DNA of 64,000 nt, taken from NCBI GenBank assembly GCA_907164885.2, contig OU015499.1:161312590-161376589 (forward strand), given 5' to 3'. This stretch comes from Dolomedes plantarius (Eukaryota; Arthropoda; Arachnida; Araneae; Dolomedidae). Shown one piece after another: positions 31,341 through 44,202 of the stretch (the first letter of the stretch is position 1; the number at the start of each line of letters is the position of its first letter). A program made the translations under genes and the position numbers. Below the pieces are notes generated by a model that was not told the DNA's origin, searched no databases, and saw only the letters and a program-made list of their open reading frames with translations.

Positions 31341-31358
31341 TGTTCCATAAATGGAACA
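31341..31358. promoter_or_regulatory. Conserved palindrome, copy B
   Basis: Identical to the TGTTCCATAAATGGAACA palindromes at 7515 and 58277, in the same position relative to the zinc-finger exon. Confidence 0.4.
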
Positions 31359-31646
31359 TCAAAGTACGGAGAAAAATACTATTCGTATTGCTGTTTAAAA
31401 ATTATTAAGTCGAAATAAATTATTAAGTCGATTTATAAGAACGAAAGTATGGATTGATTTTTTGGCATCGAGGTTACGTTAAGAAAATAAATAGTGTCTA
31501 GGGGAAACTAATTTCGGCGAACGAAGTTCAAAAATTCATATAAAATTCAAAATTTATCAAATGGTTTTATAAATGTGAGTAATTAAAAACGATTATTTTG
31601 TTGGTACAACATAAGTTATAACAAAAAGGATTAAATTTTGATAGTA

Positions 31647-31833
31647 CAGTTGGCTCTCTGTTTAACGACGCTTTACTTAACGACGATCTCTATTTAAAGA
31701 CGATATTTCCCAGTCCCGGCCTCTCCGACGTTATGGGAAATGTTATTTTTTCACAAATTCTGTTTAAGGACGTTCTCTACTTAAGGACGATTTTTTACGG
31801 TCTCTTGAAAGTCGTTAAACAGAGAGCCAACTG
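31647..31833. mobile_element. Pogo/Tigger-like MITE, left copy in B
   Basis: Starts CAGTTGGCTCTCTG and ends CAGAGAGCCAACTG, flanked by TA. 187 bp. The left flank matches the left flank of the single A copy. Confidence 0.85.
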
Positions 31834-32249
31834 TATTAGGCAAGAAATTTGCTTTTTCCAGAAATGGAACATTGCCGTGGAAAAGTTAATTTTTTTTAAC
31901 ATGATAAAGTTTTATTGATTACAGTGCATAGAAATACTGATAAATTTTCGGATTATCGAGGTTTTATTAAGAGTCGATGAAAGATGTGTATGACATTGAT
32001 CTACTTTCGATTCCCCTGCATCCCCTGTTTCACAAACACACGTTCTACGACGGATCTGAAGTGAATTACTCAATGCCGCTCCTGAGAAACGTGTTTGTTG
32101 ATAGACGTCGTGTATGATTCAACTAGAGAGTCACATATTAGAAATTAACGTTATACGGAGTTCTCATTCTTTTCCTTTGCTCTGCGAAATTCTTCCGCTA
32201 GTAAGGATACGTCACACTGATTAGATTGAAAACCATTTCGGACTGTAGA

Positions 32250-32375
32250 AGAGGCACTTACAGTGCAGGCGAAAGGCATCTCTCTACTGTGTGTGTGTAG
32301 AGATCGCTTTTTAATTTACCCTGTACAATAAACCTTTCCTCACATACAGTGCAGGCGAAATGTTTCACTGTATGT
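32250..32375 (-). pseudogene. Isolated zinc-finger relic, copy B
   Basis: Two stretches, GTGCAGGCGAAAGGCATCTC and later CTCACATACAGTGCAGGCGA, are the complement of the TVCEKRF/PFACTVC finger repeat, at about the usual 84-base spacing. They are isolated from the gene by 1 kb and have no open frame. A matching relic in C is at 59180-59300; in A the segment is deleted. It points to an older finger array or a captured 3' end. Confidence 0.65.
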
Positions 32376-32399
32376 GAAACGTTTTTCACACCGAATGAT

Positions 32400-33640
32400 T
32401 ATTTTTCACATTATCTAATGATTCTGAAAAAGAAGAATGTATTGATATTAGTCAAATGCCTCCAGAAGAAAGTGGATGTTTAACAGAGGAAGATACAAAT
32501 GAGGATATTTTGGGGCCTGTTCTGCCAGTAGATGCTTGTGGTTAAGTCGAAATACAGTTGGCTCTCTGTTTAACGACGCTCTCTATTTAAGCACGATATT
32601 TCCCAGTCCCGGCCCCTCCGACGTTATAGGAAATGTTACTTTTTCACAAATTCTTTTTAAGGGCGATCTCTACTTAAGGACGATTTTCCACGGTCCCTTG
32701 AAAATCGTTAAACAGAGAGCCAACTGTATCTACAAAAATAGATGTTAATGGAATATCTAATAAAGACGGATTTGATCCTGAAGTACCTTCAACTTCAAAG
32801 CGAAGACCGAATTTGAAGCGAAAACTAAAGTTAAAGAGAAAAAATATTCTACATCGCTGGGAAAAAATGAAAATTTAAAAAAATCCTAAAAATTGAAAGC
32901 ATTGAGAATATTTCTGAAATGTTTCCTAAGTTGGTTACCTTAGCTTCAGTCGAAATATTTCACAAGTTCAGACCAATAGAATATCTATTCCATTTATCAA
33001 ATATCTTGGATCCTCTTGAGTTATGTGAGTTCGATCTAGAGTTATGTGAGAGCGTCTATCCAGTGTTGAAAATACAGAAAAGCATGAAATTTTCTTTGAC
33101 AACTCTCATTACATAAGCTCTTTACTCAGTTGTCTGAAAAAGGTTTCAAAGGAATTGGCACGATACCGGAAATTTGGACAGGAAGATGTCCTCCCAGATC
33201 ACCAAATAAAGCCTCAAAATGGCAAAGAGGAAATTTTTACTACTGAAGTGACGGTCAATTTTCCATTACCCGCTGGAAAGACAGTACTGTTGAAACTATA
33301 GCGCCCAATTATTCGACACACGAGCCTATCGGTAAAACCAAGCGATTCTGTCCAGCACAAAAAAGAGAACTGATGTTTCTCAGCCACATCTGATAAAAAA
33401 GTATAGTGAGAGAATAGGAGGTGTGAATTTGCGAGACAAGACTTCTTGGATCATATTGACTTTATGTTTAGAAGCAAAAAATGGTACTGGAATCTATTTA
33501 ACAATGCTCAAAACATGGCTGTCACTGAAGGATGAATTTTGCATTTACATTTGCAGAAAGGTACAACAGCAGAGCAATCATATCTCAATTTTTGGAGAGA
33601 AGTAACTTTGTATTTCCTTCGCATGAAACCGAAAATCCAC
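32400..33640 (+). pseudogene. Decayed piggyBac transposase, copy B, split by a MITE
   Basis: The N-terminal acidic part reads MPPEESGCLTEEDTNEDILG up to VDACG-stop-VEI at about 32455-32552, as in PGBD-type proteins. A 172-bp pogo-like MITE then interrupts the frame. After it come STKIDVNG..., the TKRFCPAQKRE region (about 33330-33370), an AGG-TGTGAATTTGCGAGAC version of the MGGVDL motif near 33418, and the KKWYWNLF region near 33480. Frameshifts and stops throughout. Piggybac-type terminal repeats and TTAA sites were not located. Confidence 0.75.
32555..32726. mobile_element. Pogo/Tigger-like MITE, right copy in B
   Basis: CAGTTGGCTCTCTG ... GAGAGCCAACTG between TA dinucleotides, 172 bp. The right flank (TATCTACAAAAATAGATG) matches the right flank of the single A copy. 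Confidence 0.85.
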
Positions 33641-34630
33641 TCTGTTCCTGGAACTCGCGCACATTGCTCTGAATCTTTCAGACGACCAGAAACACATATC
33701 TTGTGCTCGCTATTTTTCTCCTATATCCGGCTATTTTTCTGCTTGTGATATTTCTGAATAACGTTTAGAAATTTACTTACAACTACTAAAAAATTGAGAT
33801 TTGAATTTAAATGTCGCTAATCATATTTTATGAAACAATTTTTTTAATTTACTCATAGTTCTTAATTGAGTTTTAATGTGATTTTTATCAACAAACAGTT
33901 TGTGTTATCGTTCGAACATAGTACGGAGTGTAAAAGTTTAACACTGTACCATTCCTCCCTTTTCGTATTTTTCACGTGAAATTAACAGCAATATATAAAA
34001 GTTTGTGCTAAGAAATGATATATCTATAAACTAAGATGTTCTAAATTATGTTCCAGTCAAATTAAATTACTGATCATTTTAAATATATTGTAATTAGGGC
34101 ACCAGGTTCCTTAGCTATCGTCATTCATTTGTCGTGGTAGATCATAATGACGTGCTGAGATTTCATGTTTCGATTTGTAGGACTCTCCACAAAACTACTG
34201 CTATCGGCCCGATAAATAATGGACAAGCAAATTAATATTTTCCCCTTTATATTCCTGTCAGTCGTCCGAAAATCGTAAATATTTCATCGTTAATTATTAA
34301 GTTTAATGCTCCGAGAAATTCCAGGGATTAACATCTGATGAAAAACCTTGGTTACCAAAAGATTAAAAAGTTTATAAAACTAATAAAATATATAAAATTA
34401 TTACAGTAAAAAACACAGAATACCTGGCTTATAGGTTTGTTTAGGCATAATTCTTTCGATTGTAGTTTGGTGGCTACAAATAATTTTCACCACACTGTCC
34501 CCACATTTTAATCTATGTTATGTATATAATGCATTAGAATTTACAATAGTCTAAATTCATCAAATTTCTTTCCGTTCATTTGCTGTGCAATAGGGCTTTT
34601 ATGCGATTCTTTCCATAATGTGCATCAAAC
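33641..34630. other. AT-rich spacer, copy B
   Basis: Collinear with 8910-9888 in A. No gene seen. Confidence 0.55.
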
Positions 34631-34840
34631 ATTTCAAAACAGTTATCTGTGGACCTCTTGTAGTCTATGAGATACACCTCAGGAATACACGGCTGATAAG
34701 GTCTTCTCCAGACCATCACCTTTTAAATATTGTATTACGAGATCGTAAACACGGAATAAAAATTCTAAACAAAATAAATCCACACAGTTTCGATGTGATA
34801 CTCCTTAAAAATTACTTGTGAGAACAATTTCAAAGTTTCA
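34631..34840 (+). other. Highly conserved ~200-bp block, copy B
   Basis: Base for base the same as 9889-10079 in A as far as I can read, including the 67-codon frame 34618-34821. The flanks differ from A at about two percent. Confidence 0.45.
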
Positions 34841-35354
34841 CAGAAATATTAATTCAGAACTGCTTAAAGAAGTTTTACCCCTGTTAGTTTTCTCGCAATA
34901 TATTTTGTAATTTTTTTGTACTCTCCGGGTTGTAAATAAAATATGCCGAATGAATGTGGGGAGTGACTTGAATCTCAACCTGTCACATACTGATTGGACA
35001 TAGCTCGGTATTATAGCAAAAAACAATTTCACAGTCGTCACAGGAAAAAGAAATTACATATACACACTTCAGTAGAAAAATAATTACATTACATATCTGT
35101 CTAACTAAAATTTCGGCTGAATCTCGATACCCGTACCGATGTGTGAAGTGTGGCAATAATAATTTCATCGCGGTGACCTCAGACTTTAAGGTAACCGAAC
35201 TTGCTCGTTTCATGGCGTGCGGAGGGGGTTTGTTTATGAACGGTATTTTTCCGTACCGAAATGTCTTAACCGCTTCGTAATAAATGATTAATGCATTGAT
35301 AGATATTGCTTTTCCGCCTTTTTTGTACATTTCAAAGATCCCCATTCAATTTTT
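34841..35354. other. Spacer, copy B
   Basis: Collinear with 10099-10620. The minus frame 34983-35345 has no stable counterpart. No gene. Confidence 0.5.
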
Positions 35355-35750
35355 TTTCAGAATAAAAAAAAGTTTTCAACTGGGAATGCTGGGTGATTTC
35401 TGCCAATTTAAAGTGTCAGATAATCAAAGAAATTTTTGAAAAAAATTGGCATTTTTTTATATATATTTCTATATTTCAAAAATATCGGTATATGATATTT
35501 TGCTGATTTTTACATTTTATTTTATCAATTTTTTAAAAATTTATTATATTTCTCGGGGGGGCGGTGTATGTGTTTAAATTTATGTAAGGATTTTTAACTA
35601 AAGCTCAATTTTTCTAAAAAAATTATGCTTTTGGATTTTTGCATTTCTATAAAACGTTGCAAACAATTTTATATATCCTGGTTCCGGCAAGTCTTCCTCA
35701 TTTGTCATGAATTTTTAAAACTTTCACTTTCTCGAGGGATGAATATTCAA
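35355..35750. repeat. Dispersed ~390-bp repeat, copy B
   Basis: Same boundaries and landmarks as 10621-11007. B has no second copy in this unit. Confidence 0.7.
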
Positions 35751-36514
35751 TGGTTACGCGAGCTTTTATATTAAATTTTATTGTTATAAATACTCATTTA
35801 TGCATTTCCAAGGATAAAAGTCTTTATTTTCTACTGTCTGCACATGGATGTTGAGCCAGAGTCCTTAACAAAGTCTATGACTAAAGAGTAATGCTAGAGA
35901 TTTATGACATCCTTTGAGATTGGGTGATAAGTACCGTAAACATTTTTCCGTTTCTGAATTGCAAACATCCACTAAGCCAGCTATGTAAGCACAAAGGGGG
36001 ACTAATTACTACGTAATAAATGTACAAGAAATAAATTATCTATTTCTATAAAAATGTACTACAAAAATGATCTATACCTTTAAAAATGTACACTGGGACC
36101 AAAAATGTGAATTGACTTGTAATATCCTTTAAATACTCTTCAAACATGTTGTTGATAATAATAAAGTAGTTTTACTATAAGTCTAAAAAAGCTAAGAGAT
36201 AAAATTAAAAACTAAGAATAAATAGAATCAGATTGATTACCTTGAATTACCTTTCTACTGGGTAATAAAATAAATAAAATGATAGGGTGATTCAGAGAAT
36301 ATTGGAAAACCAATTTGTTCTTACAGTATAAGGTAATTTCATAACATTCTTCATTTTTTTGTATCAAGTCAAATGGTTTCCTAATAGACTGGAAATATTT
36401 AGGTCATAACTCTACAATACAGTTCAGCACTACATGAAATCAGATGAAGATTAAGCTATACCTATTATGACACTTCTTGGTTAGAGAAAATCACACCATC
36501 CTCCTCTTAAATAA
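35751..36514. other. Spacer up to the Helitron, copy B
   Basis: Collinear with 11008-11719 (A) and 62491-63230 (C). No gene. Confidence 0.5.
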
Positions 36515-37423
36515 TCTATATATATAAAACGCGTACGTATGCGGCACAAAAATCGACGATATTTCTACACTCCTAATGGCAACGGCTGCAACTACCAGAT
36601 ATAAGCATTAGCGGCCGTCCGCAATTTTCAGTTTTCATCTTTATAACCATTGGTCAATTACTATGCACATCTAAGTTGGCGGGCGTGGCCCATGTAACGT
36701 AGTTACATCACTGACTCTAACGAGCTCTAATGAGCAAATTTCAACCGCGTGTCAACATGGATTTATGCACTGAAATCAGGAATCCTCAAAAGCGAGCTGC
36801 ACGATCAAGTGAAAATTGGGAGCAGTCTCAAGAAAGAAAGCGAAGAAGAAATAATTCATTATGAGAGAGGCGTGAAACAGACAAAATAAATGATCTCGAG
36901 GTTAGGCTTAACTGTTGCTGGCAAAGCAACCGACAACCTGTAATAGTTAATTTTCTAAACTTTTTTCAGTATTTGCTGAATTTTTACTCTATGTTGTAAG
37001 TGAAGAAATTTTCCCAACAATTTATTATTTGATATGATTAAGTGTAGATATCTTAATTGTGAACAATAGCACATACAAAGAGTGATGTAATCCACACTAT
37101 AATTTAGTACTTGTGGAATTTTTCCCCAACAATTTCTTATTTGATGTAATGATAAGGTGTATATATCTAATTTTGAAAAATAGGACATACAGAGAGGGGT
37201 GTAATTTTAAAAATCATTCGTGTTGTCTTTCTCGGTTTTCTCTGTTCTGCAGTAATGGAAATTCAAATTTTTAAATCACAATGTTTTAGAATCAGCCTTT
37301 TGGAGAATACCCCTTAACAACATATATTTATGATGAAAAGTAATGGTAACATTCCTTACATATGTTACCTTCAGTTGAGTTGTTTTGCAAAAGAAAATAT
37401 AAAACTGGTCGCGCAACGGCTAG
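36515..37423 (+). mobile_element. Non-autonomous Helitron
   Basis: Begins TCTATATATATAAAACGCG and ends GCGCAACGGCTAG, lying exactly between A and T. These are the TC...CTRR termini and AT target of Helitrons. Copy C carries the empty site (AACAATGAGATAAAAA near 63234). Inside, about 36759-36900 reads MDLCTEIRNPQKRAARSSEN followed by ERKRRRNNSL, similar to the basic N-terminus of Helitron Rep/helicase proteins; Rep and helicase domains are absent. I could not see a clear 3' hairpin. About 909 bp. Confidence 0.8.
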
Positions 37424-38506
37424 TCAGATAAAAAAGCAATAAATCCTTTTTCATGATAGACTATGAAATATTTTATTTTTCAGTCATAAATGTCATATGC
37501 ACTGAGAGCAACTGTAAGAGTAATACCATATTTAACAAAACAGTAATACTCCCCCAAATTAAATTTTTTTAGGGATAAGTAAATAAAAAAACAATCTACA
37601 GTCATATAAAATTTCCTACATGATGAAATTTAAACTGTTTAGTTCATATACAAACATGGTTATGGTCTTTTTATAAATTACTTCCCATCAAACTATTTTT
37701 TCTTTCCTGGGATATGAAAAAATAATATTTCTGTATTTTGCAAACATAAGCTCAGGAGAGGATAATAGCAAAACATTTATTGTCTTTATTTCCAGCAAAT
37801 GTGACAAAATGAAAAAGATATTGCCTAACAAAGTTATTGATACTTTCAAAATAAATTCTATGCCAAAATTATTTTACATAAATCCCATTGGAGTATCAAA
37901 TATTTACACACTGGTATAAGGCAGTCAAAAACAACGGATTGTTGAGCTTATACCAGAATGCAAAAAATTACAAAACTCAAAATATCTGGGGTATAGGGTT
38001 TGGATAAGGAGCATTTGGATCTTTCAAAACACATTTCTTGAGGTAGAGAGTTACAATGTATAACATTTGTGATTGGATTACAGAGTACAAGAAAGAGAGG
38101 ATTTAAAATAATTTTATTCAAATTTCATTAACTTTGTCTACAAACATCAAGTTTTCTTTAAAAGATTTTCATAAAATTCAGAGCCACTTTCAGGTTTCTC
38201 AACAAAATAATCACATAAAAGTGGATCAGGAAATATAAAAAGGGTAAAATGAGGTGCAAAAAAAATGCCACATGACGCCATGAATATGCCAACAAAAATT
38301 TGTATTAATTTAATTAAGTTGTGAACATCACTGCCTATATACCTATGAATACAAAGAACACATTCTGCCCATTTTCAATTACAATGCCTAGGACATGTTA
38401 GATTTTCAAGGAGGAACTAGACATAATTCGGTATTATCTGATTTCCCAAGAAATTATTACTTAAGTTTTTTTCCCCTTGGATTTTAACATTTTAGAAGAC
38501 TCCTGT
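37424..38506. other. AT-rich spacer, copy B (matches right end of window)
   Basis: Collinear with 63240-64000 in C. Deleted in A. Open frames are short; no gene. Confidence 0.55.
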
Positions 38507-41058
38507 CAGTGGCAACTCTACAAAGAGGCAAAATAGGCAGAACCTAGGGCCTTGTGTGGCTGAAACGAATGAAAGTACATATTTACTTGCGTATTTTTGT
38601 TATGAGTTTAAATGACATCTGAGAGTGAAAGAAAAACCTTTTATATGCTAATGAATTAAATTTTAATAGGAATTCCTCATTTTAATAGTAGCATGGTATT
38701 ATATATTGGCAAAAATTAACTTCAGAAGTAAGCTATGGCAAAGAGAATACATGGAGCTGCTTTCCGCTATAAAACACTTTGTACAGTTTATCACTTGGAT
38801 AGCAGAGTACAAAAACAGTCGGATGGTGTCAGCAATGATCACAGGAAACGACATTGCTGAAGGACTTAAAGTTTTAAAAGAATTTAAGGAAATTCAGAGG
38901 AGGGAAAAAATTAAACATTTTTAGTACAAAATACCTAGATGACAGAAGTGAAAATTCAAAAGACATGTTCAAAACAGTGTATTTTTAGATGATTATTGAC
39001 ATTTCACAGGACTGTACTTCAAGGTTTTGAGGTGAAGAAATACGAACAAAATTTTAGGTTTATTCATGACATAAATCAGTTAAAGGAAAAACCTGCAGAA
39101 ATTCTTCATAGTTGCCAGCAACTTCAGGAAGTTTTTACTGTGTGAAGTCAGGGAAAATTGTACTCTGTTATACTAGCAAAATACTCTGTTATAGTATCCA
39201 AAAATCTACGTGGTTATAATTATTTTGACTAGTCCAGTATCTGTAGCTAGTGCTGAACAATTGTTCTCAAAGTTAATGAAGACCTATTTCAGATCCACCA
39301 TATATGAAGAAAGGTTGTCTTTCCTTGCAATATTGTCAATTGAATGATACATTGCTTCAAAATTGGTCTTTCCCACAATTATTGATGATTTTAAAGCTGC
39401 TAATAGTAGAAAAGTTGTTTAGTAAATTCCAGGTCAATTCCTTAGTTTTCTATATTATTCAGTTATAAATGTTTTGTAATTTTTATTTTATAAAAATGAA
39501 TTTATACTAGTATAATTATTCTATTGTATAATCATTATCTAACTAAATAATGGCACAACAGTCCCAATGTGGACCAAGGCCTGTGGTGCCCATCTCCGCT
39601 TCGGGTGAAATACAGCATATGTCTCGGTCAGGTAGTGCGAATATTGTACTTCAGACATATTTTCTAACAACAGACTTGGTGAATCAGAAATCATTGTATT
39701 CCAAGTACAAAGAAATGTGGTGCCTAGGTCATAAAGTTTTTTCAGGATAAAAAGTTATTGCTTATTCTCGCAGAAAGTAAAGAACAATTGTCTTCAGCCG
39801 CATTTTCACTGCTATGCAAGTAAAACATATTTACACACCTTTCAGTGTATAGCTTCTGTACAGAAGAAACTGAAGAATCGAAAGGAGAAAATACCAAAAT
39901 TGGCACTTTCGAGTTAAATCTAAATATAACACCATGAATATAGTACTGCAGGTTCTCTTGTGAAAAGAGGCCTGTGAATTTTAAAAGTTTCTGAAAAACT
40001 CCTTTAAATAGTTGAATGGTTTAATAGAGCTTAATACCTACTGAAACTTCAGTTGCTAAAAGATGATTTGGTGAGATAACATGCAAAGTGAAAGATACAA
40101 AATACCCGCAATTTTTCTGATGAAAAGATTTACATGTCTAAATCAAGACAACAGATTTTGGCAACTAGTCAAGTGTTCTCTTTATAAAATTTTAAGAAGT
40201 CTGTGAAACCAAACTCACAACAGTCCACCACAGAATTAAAACGATATGAGTAATCATAAGACAGCCTTAGGAATACTATGGATAAAAGGATAGAAAATAT
40301 GTATAGAATAAATCATCAAAGGCAGGGCTGCTTTGATCCAATTGCACTTGGATTAGATATAACTGGACCCGAGATAGCACAGAGCCAAACATGAAGATAT
40401 ATTTAATATATATTTGAAAGAAAGTACTGACATCATTTAGAAACCTTTTCCAAACAATTCCACAGAAAAAACATAGAAGATATGCATCGGAACTACAAAT
40501 TGTTTTGACAAATGGAAAAATTATTCAGAATCATGACCAAATGATGTCTATAAAAAATGTAGACATAGAAGAAATGGAAGTATTAAAACCTACTGTTTCG
40601 GGAAACCTATAAAAATTCTACAATTGCTATAAATAACAGCCACTGGCTTTTGAAATGTATATATATATCTTTAAGAATATTTTTAACCATTCATATAACT
40701 ATAGAATTGGGAAAACTAAGCTTTTGTAAATACATATCAATTAAAACATACCTGAGGTCAAGAATATCGCAGGAGAGACTCAACAGCCTTGCAATACTGT
40801 CTATAGAGCATGTAGAAACTAGGAAATAAAAATTAAGTCAATTTCTAAATGATCTTGCAAATAAAAAATATGTAGTCTAGCTATTTCTTAGTTTTCTTTT
40901 GTTATAAACATACATAAAAAAGGATATATGACCACCTTCATAATTTTTCTCTTTCATACTTCACATGAAATGTTTTTTCTTTTATTGTATATTAGAATTT
41001 TAGAGTCAAACGACAAAATTTCTGCACCTGGGCCCCAGAATGACTAAGGTTGGCCCTG
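38507..41058 (+). mobile_element. hAT-3 element (MYM-type hAT), copy B
   Basis: The left end CAGTGGCAACTCTAC at 38507 and the right end (complement CAGGGCCAACCTTAG) at 41058 resemble each other as hAT termini. The interior codes, in broken frames, ITGNDIAEGLKVLKEFKEIQ (38828-38890) and VASAEQLFSKLMKTYFRST then EERLSFLAILSIE-stop (about 39240-39345), the hAT C-terminal dimerisation region. About 50 codons are missing relative to A around 39180. The 3' part (39425-41058) is long and non-coding, so a composite origin is possible. No 8-bp target duplication is visible. Confidence 0.6.
38706..39345 (+). pseudogene. Decayed hAT-3 transposase, copy B
   Basis: Best preserved at its first part (72 codons from 38706) and at the dimerisation motif. 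Stops and frame changes lie between. Like hAT-1, it belongs to the MYM-type branch (compare S-A-S-W-E-R-S-F-S-K-L in hAT-1), but the two differ clearly in sequence and are separate families. Confidence 0.7.
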
Positions 41059-43151
41059 ATCAAAAGCATGAATGACAAGAACTCAGATGTCAAATTTTCC
41101 AGTTTCAGCAAAGTGATTTATTGTTATGCTCTGTTACCTTCATATATTGAGTTAACAAAGAAATTTCCAAATTTTTAAAAATTAAAAGGTAGAAGTGACA
41201 AAATCTTCCAAAAAAAAATTGTTTTTAACGATCTCTATAATGTGTAAAACAAAGTTATATGTAACTTACTGTCAACGAAACAGATATTGAGCAATAAACT
41301 TCAACATGAAATGCTAAGCTATCAAAATGACTGCAAAGGAAAGAAAAATCTTCTGGTAAATCCTCGACTTTTATTCAGATATTATTTTCAAATAGTTTTC
41401 ATAAAAGAACTTATACAGAATGTTTAAGCAAATTTCCCTCATGCAAAATGAATGCAGCCTGTCTTTTCACATTTCGGGTAAAGTTATCTTTTACATAAAT
41501 GGTTTAATATAAAATCCTCTAATGCCTTTTTAAATTTTTTCCATCTAGAAATAAAATTCATTTCATGCATATTCCATCACAGCACAGTCATACAACACAT
41601 TTCTGGAGCAGTGAAAAAAATAAAAAGCAACAGAATTTACAAAAGTATGTATTTGACACTTTTACTACAGTTCTTTCTATTCATTCAATACTTTTTATCC
41701 CTAGGAAGGGATAGGATACATAAACCCTAATACAACAAACATCAGTTTGGCTAACACTCATCTTAAGGACCAAAAATATATATATTAAAATATTACCCTA
41801 GACATGAACTGCAAGAACACAGTTATAAATTTTACCAGTACAAAATAATCTATTGAGTATAAAGAATCTTCACATAAGAGAGCAGACAGTTAAAACCTAG
41901 CTCTAAGCTGACCCAAGTAGAATTTTTACAATACAAAAATTTGAAGAACTATATCAAGGCTGTCATAAATATCAGTTTAAAACAGATTTTATAAATCTTG
42001 AAATGTTTCTTCTGAAGAAATCTTTAGAATGCATGGTGTAGAGAGAATTAAACATTTTTATATCAAACATATTAATTGCATACAGTTATAAAATGTTAAA
42101 TAATGTATTTCTGTCTTAATAAGAATTTCAATTTTAAATATCAAGTATTATTTTTAAATCATTCTCTTTGATATATATTGATTTAAAACTTTAAACAATC
42201 ATATTATAATGAATGATGTACCTAAAATTATGAATATTTAGTAGTATTACATTTAATGCTGTTGCTGTTATCTTTGTTGCAATGAAAGATGGGCATGAAT
42301 GTTAGTTATTAAATCATGTCATCAAAAATGTTAATACTGAATGAATACAAAAACAAATAACATAATATAAAAATAGTTTCAAATGCCATCATAAATAAAA
42401 AGTTCTAATTTAGTACCAATTCTTAATTAATAAGGAAAATTTGATTATTTAAATAGATTTATCTATAAGTTTTGCATGAAATTAACAGTGCATATCAATT
42501 TGAATGCAATTTTTAAAAATTTAAAGCACAGAAATGATGGTTTGTTTACTTTGATAAGGATGGATGTTTTAACAATTTTAATATATTTTAACCACGGAAT
42601 GAAATTAAGAAATCCCCAAACACATGAATAGTGAGGAAATGCTGAATGTTTTTATAGCCTCGAATTTGGTGATTACATAAGTGGTTCCTTTATTTATGTT
42701 CTGCTACAATTGGGTTGTAATCTTTATAATAAATGTTTTATTATTCAGTTTAATGGCTCAATACTCTGCAATCCTGATTCAGATAAGCTTCATGCTCACA
42801 TAACCAAATGTCAGTGATTATATCTCAGAAATATCACTTGGTTTTTTTATTCAGTTTTAACAAATGGAATCTTAATGACGATAATTTAGATGTTTTTAGC
42901 CAATGACATTTGAAATTACCTTCAGATAACAAATTATAAATTCAGTGAATGAAAAATCTTCGGAATTCTTTTTAAAACATTTTTATTTTCTTTCTTTTCA
43001 AGGAATACGAACAGGAATATCAGAGCTTTCCCTTGCTTATTCATATCAGGATTATTACTTTTATAAATTAATTTTTATACTTTGGAAATATTTTAAATTT
43101 TTATTTTTATTCTAAAAATTAGCCTGTGATACTAGTGTCATAATTTTTTTG
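41059..43151. other. AT-rich spacer between hAT-3 and Merlin, copy B
   Basis: Collinear with 15934-18027. No gene, RNA or transposon recognised. Confidence 0.6.
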
Positions 43152-44202
43152 TTACTTTCGTATTAAACAGAGGCCACCTATTTATTTATATTTAAATTCT
43201 AAATGCAAACACAACACATTCAAAACGTAAACACAGCGTGATTCTCACTAAAAGATGAATCATTGACAAGATCTATTTACCATCATGTTTTGTTTTGCTA
43301 TTATTGAAGTGTGTATAAAGTTTTTCAGTGTGATGTTTGAAATTCAGCCTACCATTGTGACATTTATACACATTTATACATGGTTAATACATGGTTTTCT
43401 CATAGCAGACTGCCATTTGTGACAATCGTTCGTTTCTTGTACTGATTGTGCGAGGAACTAACCTCAGTATCTTGGTGCGAGAAATAATAAAAAATGGTGC
43501 CAAACACAACAGTCGACTGGAATAATTATATGAGGGAAGTCTGCATTTTTCCGTTGAACAGCAAAATGAATGTAAGATTAGAGGAAAGGGGCGTATTGAG
43601 ATAGACGAGAGTTTATTTACAAAACGTTAAAACAACGCTGGCTGGATATGAACCCAACAATTGGGTGTTCAGTGGTTTGTGCTGGGAAACTGGAGGACGT
43701 TTCCTAGTCAGAGTTCCGACCAGGAGTGCAAAAACATTGTTGGAGCAGATAAAACTGCACGTCGAACCTGGCTCAACAATTATATCTGATTGTTGGAAGG
43801 GATACAATACAGAGGAACTTGAAAACGCGGTATATGCTCACTTGAAAGTTAATCAAAAGTACAATTTTGAAGACCCGGAAACAGGGGCAAGTACCCAGCA
43901 AGTTGAGAGGATGTGGGGGTCAGCCAAGTGGCGCAACAAAAAACATCGAGGAACAGCACGTCACCATTTGGAATCATATGGCGATCGGCAGCCAGCAACA
44001 ATGCTTTCGTCGCGCTCCTGAGCAACATCACCCAGTTCTCGAAGACTGTGGTGACTGGAAATTAATTGCAAATTTTTATAACTTTTTGTACTTGAGTAAC
44101 TTTTTGTACTTTCTGTAATAAAGTTTGTTGTTTGTGTTCGTAATGGAATTTTACATTTTCCCAATACATAAATGGGTGGACTCCATTTAATGCGAAAGTA
44201 CC
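43152..44202 (+). mobile_element. Merlin DNA transposon, copy B
   Basis: Same termini and length (1,051 bp) as 18028-19078, and the same flanking T runs. The insertion predates the duplication. Confidence 0.85.
43494..44021 (+). pseudogene. Merlin (ISXO2-like) transposase, disabled, copy B
   Basis: A 118-codon open frame (43665-44021) covers FLVRVPTRSAKTLLEQI, GSTIISDCWKGYNTEE, FEDPETGASTQQVERMWGSA and KWRNKKHRGTARHHLESY: better preserved here than in A (A has a stop and a frame change in this stretch). The upstream motif IEIDESLFTKR lies near 43587-43620 but in another frame, and 13 bases are missing after HHLESY. A and B therefore carry different lesions. Known family: DDE enzymes of the IS1595/ISXO2 group. 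Confidence 0.85.

Noticed and set aside
36955..37188. 77-codon minus-strand frame
   Set aside because: It lies in the AT-rich non-coding body of the Helitron and has no recognisable motif.
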